Source: a virus
Length of the DNA: 21,549 nt
IMG/VR virus record: IMGVR_UViG_3300037961_001641
Span: 1-21,549 of that record
Strand: one strand, 5' to 3'
In this document: in pieces, positions 14,974 to 21,549 of the stretch
How the letters are laid out: each line of letters opens with the position of its first letter
Position numbering within the stretch: position 1 is the first letter of the stretch
Position numbers and translations under genes: made by a program
The notes under the pieces: generated by a model
Databases searched by the model: none
Seen by the model: only the letters and a program-made list of their open reading frames with translations
What the model was told of the DNA's origin: nothing

Positions 14974-15131
14974 TATTTTTTACTTTTCTTTACTCTTTTA
15001 GTTGTGTAAGCCTCATTTACATCAGGAGTAGATTTATCGTCACCAACGTATCTACCTTTGTCATCACGAGTTCTTACAACTACATCTTCTGAATTTGTAA
15101 CAAAATTAACTAACTTTCGCATCCACTTCAT
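14973..15131 (-). CDS. Small basic protein of unknown function (52 aa)
   Basis: The 52-residue product begins MKWMRKLVNFVT and ends in a lysine/arginine-rich tail (TTKRVKKSKK). The start at 15131 is chosen because AGGAGAG (15137-15143) lies 5 bases upstream. An earlier in-frame ATG at 15155 has no ribosome site. It overlaps the upstream gene by 26 bases and the nuclease start by one base (TAATG). No family is recognised. The basic tail could contact nucleic acid or a membrane surface; this is conjecture. Confidence 0.7.
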   Translation of the reverse strand: MKWMRKLVNFVTNSEDVVVRTRDDKGRYVGDDKSTPDVNEAYTTKRVKKSKK

Positions 15132-15375
15132 TATCGCTCTCCTGTAATACTTCATCTGCCTGCTCTTTTGTAGAATTTATAAAAGCATTTTTAAAAACAC
15201 TCAAAGCTGCATTTATTTGGTCTAGTTCGCTTTGTGCCGTATATTGTTTGCGGCTCAAATCTTCCATTTGATGATATAAATATCTTTGATTTTCATTAAG
15301 ATCCCTAACATACATTTCTGTACCATCTACAGAAACTACTGGGCCTTTATCGACTTCTTTTTCTTTTTTAACCAT
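15106..15375 (-). CDS. Small coiled-coil protein of unknown function (89 aa)
   Basis: The protein has a short beta-like start (VVSVDGTEMYVRDLNENQ). A helical region (about 30-70) follows, rich in Gln, Glu and leucine-type positions (YHQMEDLSRKQYTAQSELDQINAALS), and probably forms a coiled coil. A strong ribosome site, AAAAGGGGA (15381-15389), precedes the ATG. Proteins of this size and shape occur after fibre genes in marine phages, but I cannot name a family. A role in fibre assembly or as a chaperone is speculation from position. Confidence 0.75.
   Translation of the reverse strand: MVKKEKEVDKGPVVSVDGTEMYVRDLNENQRYLYHQMEDLSRKQYTAQSELDQINAALSVFKNAFINSTKEQADEVLQESDNEVDAKVS
15137..15143 (-). 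promoter_or_regulatory. Ribosome binding site of the 52-aa gene
   Basis: AGGAGAG on the minus strand, 5 bases before the ATG at 15131 and inside the end of the 15106-15375 gene. It decides the shorter start. Confidence 0.8.
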
Positions 15376-15397
15376 ATTTATCCCCTTTTAAAAAAAA

Positions 15398-15682
15398 TTA
15401 ACTATTTGAACTAATATACGCTTTTCCTTTAGTAATTGCATTAGTGCAATTAGTTTTTTTACTACTAGATGAACCTTTAACATTAGGTGTGTCATCATCA
15501 CTATCAACTGGTTCATACAATAAAATGATTTCTAAATGATCTACGTTTCTTTGTACTAAAGCGTTTATTTCAGACTGCGATAGTCCCTCACAGGCTGGTA
15601 CGCTAGACGCATCTGCATCTATACTGTCGATTAACGCAACGCTATCTAATGCTGCATCTAATACTTCTGTTACTGTTGCCAT
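15398..15682 (-). CDS. Small acidic protein of unknown function (94 aa)
   Basis: Residues 1-60 look helical and acidic (LDAALDSVALIDSIDADAS). A serine- and asparagine-rich tail (residues about 70-94) may be flexible. The start is set by a perfect AAAGGAGG (15689-15696) lying within the last codons and stop of the fibre gene, so this gene is translated at high efficiency directly after the fibre. No family is recognised. A fibre-linked assembly factor is possible but unsupported beyond the position. Confidence 0.7.
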   Translation of the reverse strand: MATVTEVLDAALDSVALIDSIDADASSVPACEGLSQSEINALVQRNVDHLEIILLYEPVDSDDDTPNVKGSSSSKKTNCTNAITKGKAYISSNS

Positions 15683-15683
15683 A

Positions 15684-18600
15684 TTAATCCTCCTTTAAGG
15701 TTTGTATTTCGGCTTTTAATTCATCTACCTGGGTAGACAGTTCTTGTACTGCTTTGACCATTATAGACATCATAGCTGATGGTGCAATTCTTTGCCTTCC
15801 ATCTGCTTCATCTTCTGACCACATATCAAAGCCTTCTTTTAAATTATGATTATCAATCACTTCTTTAACTTCTTGTGCTATAAAACCATGATTATATTTA
15901 CCATTCATAGTTCTTGCTTCTGAATCCTCTTTAAAAGCTTTCATATCAGAAGGTATATCTTTTTCTTTTTTCCAAAGGAAAGTTACAGGTCTTAAATCAT
16001 TTACAAAATCTAAACCTACTTCTTCGTCTTGTATATCTTCTTTTAGTCTTACATCTGATGGTGCTGTAATAGAAGTTGCACCAAAAGCAATATTAGAATC
16101 AGTAGTACCATTACCAAATGTAAAATTATCATTTCCTGTACAGGTAACATTCTGACCCATAACTATTTGATTATCGCCACTTGCAGCTGATAAAGATGTA
16201 TCAACTCCGATAGCAATATTTTGTCCACCAGTAGTTAAATTATCAGCAGCATCATGCCCTATAACTATATTGTCGCTACCTTCGGTTAAAACTTCTGCTG
16301 CAGCCATACCCATAGCTGTATTTTGTGCACCTGTAGTAAGTGCTGTTGCTGCCAAATACCCTACAGCTGTATTAGCATCTGCTGTAGTACAAGCATCTAA
16401 AGCACCTGAACCAACTGCTGTATTTTGTGCACCTGTAGTGTTTACATCCATAGCTTGAAAACCTATAGCAGTATTGTGGTCTGCTGTAGTGTTAGCACTT
16501 AATGCAGCTCTACCTACAGCAACATTAGAACTTCCTGTCGTATTAGCATCAAAAGCATAAGTACCAAGTGCTGTATTCTTTTCACCAGTAGTATTCTGAC
16601 CCATAGCATCATATCCAACAGCTGTGTTGTCGTTAGCTGTTGTATTAGCGTCCATACATAAAGCACCAACTGATGTGTTTCTTGTGCCTGTAGTGTTTTC
16701 TGTTAGGGCAGATTTACCAACTGCTGTATTGTTATCTGCTGAAGTATTAGCGTCTAAAGCGTTCATTCCTACTGCTGTATTGTTAGCTCCGGTACTGTTT
16801 GATACTAAAGCAGATCTTCCGACTGCTGTATTATTATCTGCCGTAGTATTTGTGGCTAAAGCATCCTTACCTAAAGCCGTATTAGAACTACCTGTGGTAG
16901 ATGATGATAAAGCAGTTCTACCGACTCCTGTATTGTTAGCACCTGTAGTGTTTTCTGTTAAAGCGTTAAAGCCTACAGCTGTGTTAGCGTTAGCTGTAGT
17001 ATTCGCATCTAATGAATTTTGACCTAAAGCAGTATTTTCGTCACCTGTAGTATTTGATAATAAAGCAAATGAACCCATTGCAACATTAGAAGTACCTGTA
17101 TTGTTAGCACTTAAAGTACTATATCCAACTGCTGTATTGTTTCCAGCTGTTGTGTTTGCATCTAAAGCTAAACTACCAATAGCTGTATTTTGAGCACCTG
17201 TAGTGTTTTCTGTTAAAGCGTCATGTCCTATAGCTGTGTTATTGTTAGCTGTAGTATTTGCATCAAGAGCATTATGTCCCATAGCAACATTATCAGTACC
17301 TGTCGTATTAGAAAACATAGCTCTTCTACCAACGGCAGTATTGTTACTTGCGGTTGTATTAGCTTGTAAGCAATCTTCACCAACAGCAGTATTGCTATTA
17401 CCTGTAGTGGTTGCTCCTAAAGCATCATGTCCTACAGAAGTATTGTTTGCTCCTGTGGTACAAGCATCTAAAGACAAAGCACCAACTGCTGTGTTTAGGT
17501 CGCCCGTAGTGTTTGCTTTGAGTGAATCATAACCAACAGCTGTGTTGTTAGATGCTGTTGTATTTTGTTGTAATGCACTTTGACCGACAGCTACGTTGTT
17601 ATCACCTGTAGTATTACTCAATAAGGACTCTCTACCTACACCTGTATTTTCATCTCCTGAAGTATTTGCTTCTAATGCCCTATATCCTGCAGCTGTGTTA
17701 AAAGAACCTGTAGTATTAGCTTCTAAAGATTCAGAACCTAATGATGTATTTTCAACACCTGTAGTAGTTGCATTTAGTGCATGAAAACCAACTGCCACGT
17801 TATTTACATTTGAAGCAGATGAAGGCTCTTGTGCTGCTAGTGCAGCATATCCAACTGCTGTACTTCTACTACCATCTACGTTTGTAGATAAAGCGTTCAT
17901 TCCTACTGCTACATTAAGTTCTCCTACAGTATTAGCAGCTAAAGCACTTCTACCCACAGCTGTATTGTCATTACCTGTAGTATTTGCTACTAGAGCACCA
18001 GAACCAAGTCCTGTATTGTCGTCACCAGTAGTATTAACATTTAGTGCTCCATAACCAAGTGCAGTATTATTATCTGCTGTAGTATTAGCACCTAAACTCA
18101 AATATCCTATTGATGTATTTCTATCTCCAGTTGTATTAGCGTCTAAAGCTAAACTACCAACAGCCGTATTAGCAGTACCTGTTGTGTTTGATAATAATGC
18201 TTTATTTCCCACTGCTGTATTATTTGAAGCTGTAGTATTTGCATTTAAAGCAGCATAACCTATACCTACATTATCTATACCAGTTGTAGTAGATTGCAAA
18301 GCTAATCCACCTACAGCAGTATTTTTATTACCAGTTGTAACTGATTCCATAGCAGCATGACCAACTGCTACATGGTAAGAATCCTCGTTACTTGAGGGGT
18401 TATACGTTGTAAGTGCATTATAACCAACAGCCACGTTTCTGTCGCCTACTGTGTTAGCATCTAATGCTAATGCACCTAAAGCTACGTTAAAGTTTCCTGT
18501 AGTGTTAGCACCTAATGCTGACCTACCAACAGCAGTATTACTACTTGCTGTGGTATTCGCATCTAAAGCAAAATTACCAATTGCTACATTATCTGCACCT

Positions 18601-20396
18601 GTTGTATTAGCAAAAAGTGCTTCTCGACCTATAGCAACATTATCATCTGCTGTAGTATTAGAGCCTAATGCACTTCTACCAATCGCTACGTTTGAATCTC
18701 CTGTGGTGTTTGCTGTTAAAGCATTTTGTCCTATGGCTGTAAGTCTTATTCCTGTAGTGCTTGATTTTAATGCATTTTGTCCTATGGCAACATTGTCGTC
18801 ACCTTCTGTATTTCCACTAAGGGAATCTTCTCCTACTGCTACATTTCCAGCACCTGTGGTATTTGCATCCAAAGACCTAGCTCCTACTGCTGTGTTAAAT
18901 CCTCCTGTAGTATTGTTTAAAAGAGCTTGATTACCAACAGCTGTATTATCTGAAGCTGTAGTATTAGCTTGTAAAGCTTGTCTACCTAAAGCTGTGTTTG
19001 TAGCACCAGTAGTGGTATTAGTTAAAGCGTTTTGTCCAATAGCTACATTACTATCTGCTGTAGTTACAGCATCTCCAGCTGCATCACCTATAAATACATT
19101 AAAACTTCCTGTGGTTAAGGCATCTCCAGCAGATTTTCCTAATGCTGTGTTTTGTTGTCCAGTTGTAAGACTTGAAAAAGCATCAGCACCTATTGCAGTA
19201 TTATTTATACCAGAGGTTAAAACGTTAAACACATCATCACCTATTCCTACATTATGAGATGCAGAAGATAAAGTTCCTGTTCCTGCATCTTGGCTGATTA
19301 ATATACTGTCTACAAAGTTAGTGGCGTCGGCTAGAATACCTACACCATTAATTGTGCTGTTAAAAGTAGCTGCACCTGCATTAGACATATCAAGGGTGAG
19401 AGCAGATATTATTGAGCCACCATCGTTGCCTCTAAAAATCATACTACCATCGCTAATAGAGGATTTTAATTGTAAATTACTGCCATCTCGTATTATCGAA
19501 CCAACTTCTGTTCCACCAACTAAGAAATCAAAATCTCCACCACCTGCATCAAGAATAATATCTCCTGCAACATCAATCGTAAGATCACCACTTGATAGAT
19601 CTATTTCAGTTCCATCTATAGTTATGTTATCTACGACTACACCTGCGTTTGCAGTTACAACACCACCTACAGCTAGGGTAGAGGCCATATCTACAGCTCC
19701 GTCTATATCTACTACATCTAAGTTAGATGTGCCATCTACGTCTATATCGCCAGATATGTCTAGTGCAGTACCAATAAGAGTTTGTGAAAAAGTGACTTGT
19801 CCGTTAGAGGCTATAGTCATAGCGTCTACATCTGAGGCAGATCCTATAGTTTTACCATCACCAATAATTAGATCATCAGTAAGCGTAACTATACCTGTAA
19901 CTCCTAATGTACCGCCAATAGTTGCATTACCGCTGCCACTTAAAACATCTACAGTTGTAGTTCCTGCTAAGTTTAAATCGGTAAAAGCATCAACCATAGC
20001 TGCGCCAGAGCCAGCTCCATCTGAATATACAGCTTTTACATGACCTGCTGGAATTGTTACATTTGCGCCAGATCCTTGCGAAATGATGATGTTTTGTGAT
20101 CCTGATGTACCGTTTTCAATAAACCATAGTTTAGATACGGTATTTGGGCCAATCGTTATGGTACAAGCTGAATCAAGCGTACCTGTATATTTTAAATAAA
20201 TAGATCTACCAGGATCAGTAGAACCGTCTGCAATAGTGGTTGTGTGAGTATCTGCGTTGGTTGTTATAGCCTCTGTGCCAAAACTAAACGCCTCAGCAAT
20301 CAGCTCTAAATTGGTGTTGGTCGAAGCCCCCCAAGTACCTGACTCATCACCTGTTGCTATTTCTTTTAATCTTAAATCATTTACATACGTTGCCAT
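15684..20396 (-). CDS. Giant repeat tail fibre/spike with S74-type intramolecular chaperone (1570 aa)
   Basis: The fibre should bind the host surface as a trimer. Order of parts: a conserved virion-attachment-like start (1-80, MATYVNDLRLKEIATG); a beta-helical shaft (about 80-381) with short repeats ending in DIxGDIDVDG-type turns; about 60 tandem 17-residue units of the YadA-head type NTAVGxxALxxNTTGxx (382-1409); a linker; and a C-terminal S74-type chaperone (1447-1570). The self-cleavage site is visible as SDVRLK, with nucleophile Ser1447 and Lys1452. Release of the last 124 residues would leave a mature fibre of 1446 residues. The chaperone ends in a coiled coil (LSTQVDELKAEIQTLKED). The gene starts three bases after the upstream stop and is by far the longest in the window. 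Confidence 0.95.
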   Translation of the reverse strand: MATYVNDLRLKEIATGDESGTWGASTNTNLELIAEAFSFGTEAITTNADTHTTTIADGSTDPGRSIYLKYTGTLDSACTITIGPNTVSKLWFIENGTSGSQNIIISQGSGANVTIPAGHVKAVYSDGAGSGAAMVDAFTDLNLAGTTTVDVLSGSGNATIGGTLGVTGIVTLTDDLIIGDGKTIGSASDVDAMTIASNGQVTFSQTLIGTALDISGDIDVDGTSNLDVVDIDGAVDMASTLAVGGVVTANAGVVVDNITIDGTEIDLSSGDLTIDVAGDIILDAGGGDFDFLVGGTEVGSIIRDGSNLQLKSSISDGSMIFRGNDGGSIISALTLDMSNAGAATFNSTINGVGILADATNFVDSILISQDAGTGTLSSASHNVGIGDDVFNVLTSGINNTAIGADAFSSLTTGQQNTALGKSAGDALTTGSFNVFIGDAAGDAVTTADSNVAIGQNALTNTTTGATNTALGRQALQANTTASDNTAVGNQALLNNTTGGFNTAVGARSLDANTTGAGNVAVGEDSLSGNTEGDDNVAIGQNALKSSTTGIRLTAIGQNALTANTTGDSNVAIGRSALGSNTTADDNVAIGREALFANTTGADNVAIGNFALDANTTASSNTAVGRSALGANTTGNFNVALGALALDANTVGDRNVAVGYNALTTYNPSSNEDSYHVAVGHAAMESVTTGNKNTAVGGLALQSTTTGIDNVGIGYAALNANTTASNNTAVGNKALLSNTTGTANTAVGSLALDANTTGDRNTSIGYLSLGANTTADNNTALGYGALNVNTTGDDNTGLGSGALVANTTGNDNTAVGRSALAANTVGELNVAVGMNALSTNVDGSRSTAVGYAALAAQEPSSASNVNNVAVGFHALNATTTGVENTSLGSESLEANTTGSFNTAAGYRALEANTSGDENTGVGRESLLSNTTGDNNVAVGQSALQQNTTASNNTAVGYDSLKANTTGDLNTAVGALSLDACTTGANNTSVGHDALGATTTGNSNTAVGEDCLQANTTASNNTAVGRRAMFSNTTGTDNVAMGHNALDANTTANNNTAIGHDALTENTTGAQNTAIGSLALDANTTAGNNTAVGYSTLSANNTGTSNVAMGSFALLSNTTGDENTALGQNSLDANTTANANTAVGFNALTENTTGANNTGVGRTALSSSTTGSSNTALGKDALATNTTADNNTAVGRSALVSNSTGANNTAVGMNALDANTSADNNTAVGKSALTENTTGTRNTSVGALCMDANTTANDNTAVGYDAMGQNTTGEKNTALGTYAFDANTTGSSNVAVGRAALSANTTADHNTAIGFQAMDVNTTGAQNTAVGSGALDACTTADANTAVGYLAATALTTGAQNTAMGMAAAEVLTEGSDNIVIGHDAADNLTTGGQNIAIGVDTSLSAASGDNQIVMGQNVTCTGNDNFTFGNGTTDSNIAFGATSITAPSDVRLKEDIQDEEVGLDFVNDLRPVTFLWKKEKDIPSDMKAFKEDSEARTMNGKYNHGFIAQEVKEVIDNHNLKEGFDMWSEDEADGRQRIAPSAMMSIMVKAVQELSTQVDELKAEIQTLKED
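15689..15696 (-). promoter_or_regulatory. Strong ribosome binding site inside the fibre gene end
   Basis: AAAGGAGG on the minus strand overlaps the final Lys-Glu-Asp codons of the fibre gene, 6 bases before the ATG at 15682. Confidence 0.8.
16170..19253 (-). repeat. About 60 tandem 51-bp (17-residue) NTAVG units in the fibre gene
   Basis: Units of consensus N[TV]A[VIL]GxxALxxNTTGxx run without a break over residues 382-1409. Two units carry longer loops: unit 17 (residues 654-675) and unit 28 (845-865), each containing a PSS motif. Unit 18 lacks one residue. The copies differ at many third positions, so this is an aged array that probably still changes in length by recombination. The reading frame is kept throughout. 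Confidence 0.95.
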
Positions 20397-20399
20397 TTT

Positions 20400-21227
20400 T
20401 TAAGCTACCTCTTCCCAATCTGGGGTTTGTGTTTCATTAATTTCAGCAAAGGATGAACTTTGGTCATCATCAATATTAGCATAATTTTGTGTTTGTGTTT
20501 CATTTATTGCACTAAAACTAGAGGTTTGTGTATCTGTAACATTAGAGTAACTTCTTGTTTGCGACTCATCTACAAGACCCCATACGTTAACATCAAAGGT
20601 GCTACCTATTGCTTCAACACCTATTGGGAATACCGTAGCCCCTAATCCAATAGTTACGCTACCTACTGACCCAGTAACAGCAACACCATCAATACCAAAC
20701 TTAACGGCATTATGTGTCGTTACAGATCCTACTGCACCTGTGGCCGCAACTCCATTAATTACAACATTAGCTTCACCATCTACGTCAACTAGAACTCCAC
20801 CAAGCGATCCAACTGCTCCAGTAGCATTGGCAACAGCATCACCATTTACCCCAACTCCACCAATAGCTGAAGTTCCTGCTAAGCCTGTAACGCTAACATT
20901 TGCTTTTGCATTTATACTTAGAGTTCCTAATGCACTTGTGCCTGCTTGACCCGAAGGTATGACATTTGCTTTTGCAATTGTTGATATGGTGCCAAGCGCT
21001 GAAGTAGAAGAAAGGCCGCTTATTGATACATTTGCCTCTGCGTCAACCGCAACAGTACCTAATGCAGAGGTTGCAATCTGAGAGGATGGGGATACGTTGG
21101 CTTTTGCTACAACTGAAACAGTACCAAGCGCACTTGTAGCTGCTACGCCTGTAAGAGTAACTGGTATAGGCTCACTCCAAGGCCCTTGTCCCCAGGTGCC
21201 TCGACCCCAACCAGTTATATTAGCCAT
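20400..21227 (-). CDS. TSALG-repeat virion protein (275 aa)
   Basis: After a glycine/tryptophan-rich start (WGRGTWGQGPWSEP), residues about 27-190 hold eight units of about 22 residues with cores TSALGTVSVVAKANV and later TGAVGSVT. The motif recurs at residues 31, 53, 75, 97 and 119, exactly 22 apart. The last 70 residues contain another repeat with Gln-Thr pairs (DESQTRSYSNVTDTQTSSFSA). Such proteins occur beside fibre genes in marine phages. A role as a fibre-connecting or decoration protein is inferred. The same TSALG motif ends the 6163-6504 protein. Confidence 0.85.
   Translation of the reverse strand: MANITGWGRGTWGQGPWSEPIPVTLTGVAATSALGTVSVVAKANVSPSSQIATSALGTVAVDAEANVSISGLSSTSALGTISTIAKANVIPSGQAGTSALGTLSINAKANVSVTGLAGTSAIGGVGVNGDAVANATGAVGSLGGVLVDVDGEANVVINGVAATGAVGSVTTHNAVKFGIDGVAVTGSVGSVTIGLGATVFPIGVEAIGSTFDVNVWGLVDESQTRSYSNVTDTQTSSFSAINETQTQNYANIDDDQSSSFAEINETQTPDWEEVA
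20658..21149 (-). repeat. Tandem 22-residue TSALG units in the 275-aa protein
   Basis: Eight or so units with cores TSALGT[VIL]S at 22-residue spacing, the last three diverged to TGAVGS or similar. Third-position differences show that the array is not a recent duplication. Confidence 0.85.
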
Positions 21228-21231
21228 AAGG

Positions 21232-21549
21232 CTAAGCTATTCTGATAATCGCTGTGCTTGCTGCTGCTGCTGGAAATACTATTGTAAAGTCACCAGCTGT
21301 AGATGTTTTGTCACCACCAAAATCAATAGTAGCAACAGATTTGTTACTGTCAGAAGAGTTATAGATCATACAACCTCTTGCAGTTATAGTAGCAGTTCCA
21401 AAAGTTAAATCTGCAAAATCAGTAAAGCCAGTAGTGCCGCTAGATGTTGGATCTACTCTTGTAAGGTTGTTACCGCCAGATGTGTAGTTTGTGCCACTAG
21501 CTTGTCCTGTAGTGGTAAAAGCTGTAGTTGTAGCACCTAAAGTAGCTGA
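21232..21549 (-). CDS. Virion protein, C-terminal part (cut by window edge)
   Basis: A frame open from the right edge (21549) to a stop at 21232-21234 gives the last 105 residues. They are Thr/Ser/Ala-rich and beta-like, with the block FTDFADLTFGTATITARG and an end of the type FPAAAASTAIIRIA, which I associate with small marine phage structural proteins. The next gene starts four bases after the stop. The N-terminus is outside the window, so the full length and start are unknown. Confidence 0.7.
   Translation of the reverse strand, partial: SATLGATTTAFTTTGQASGTNYTSGGNNLTRVDPTSSGTTGFTDFADLTFGTATITARGCMIYNSSDSNKSVATIDFGGDKTSTAGDFTIVFPAAAASTAIIRIA

Noticed and set aside
15137-15155. Start of the small basic protein at 15155
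   Set aside because: No ribosome site lies before it, whereas the ATG at 15131 has AGGAGAG five bases upstream.
16170-19253. Regularly spaced repeats that might be taken for a CRISPR array
   Set aside because: The period of 51 bases is coding, with an open frame throughout and protein-level conservation; there is no constant repeat with unique spacers.
16270-20043. Long plus-strand open frames (up to 240 codons) opposite the fibre gene, some with valine/alanine-rich repeats
   Set aside because: They are mirror frames of the 51-base repeats and of the beta-helical part of the fibre. They lack ribosome sites and have the composition expected from the reverse of NTAVG codons.

Overview
The window is a densely packed, AT-rich stretch of a tailed-phage genome, most likely a marine phage of the kind found with SAR11-like or other AT-rich marine bacteria. 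This rests on: genes all on one strand with overlaps of 1-134 bases and at most about 40 bases between them; a fibre with an intramolecular chaperone end; a holin/lysozyme group; and a run of tail or internal virion proteins. The N-terminus of the fibre, the TSALG-repeat protein and the proteins at 4639-6123 and 6501-8369 resemble families I associate with marine podovirus-like phages. Host and phage family are inferences. No terminase, portal, capsid, polymerase or integrase is present, so this is the virion/lysis half of a larger genome. I found no plus-strand gene, tRNA, CRISPR array or insertion sequence.

All genes are on the minus strand, so transcription runs from the right end to the left end. 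In that order: a partial virion protein (21549-21232); a protein with 22-residue TSALG repeats; a 1570-residue fibre with about 60 tandem 17-residue repeats and a self-cleaving S74-type chaperone; three small proteins; a staphylococcal-nuclease-type enzyme; a small one-membrane-segment protein that may be a holin; then a five-gene island; then two more small membrane proteins and a GH24 lysozyme (lysis group); then a tail-nozzle-like protein, a small protein and four large virion or internal proteins, the last cut by the left edge.

The exciting part is the island at 9523-14258. It encodes a CsgF-like protein, a full-length CsgG-like outer-membrane curli secretion lipoprotein, a secreted curlin-like repeat protein (the probable cargo), a secreted FecR-domain protein and a CHASE2-class III adenylate cyclase. 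Reading frames overlap throughout: CsgF/CsgG by 53 bases, CsgG/curlin by 17, curlin/FecR by 134 and FecR/cyclase by 4. This looks like one co-translated unit joining surface-amyloid secretion to periplasmic sensing and cAMP production, placed inside the late virion and lysis genes. Its proteins form a coherent path: the CsgG pore with the CsgF collar exports the curlin-like protein, while the FecR protein and the CHASE2 domain share the periplasm and could report on the envelope to the cytoplasmic cyclase. What the phage gains (surface coat, superinfection exclusion, cell aggregation, outer-membrane opening at lysis, or host cAMP control) cannot be read from sequence.
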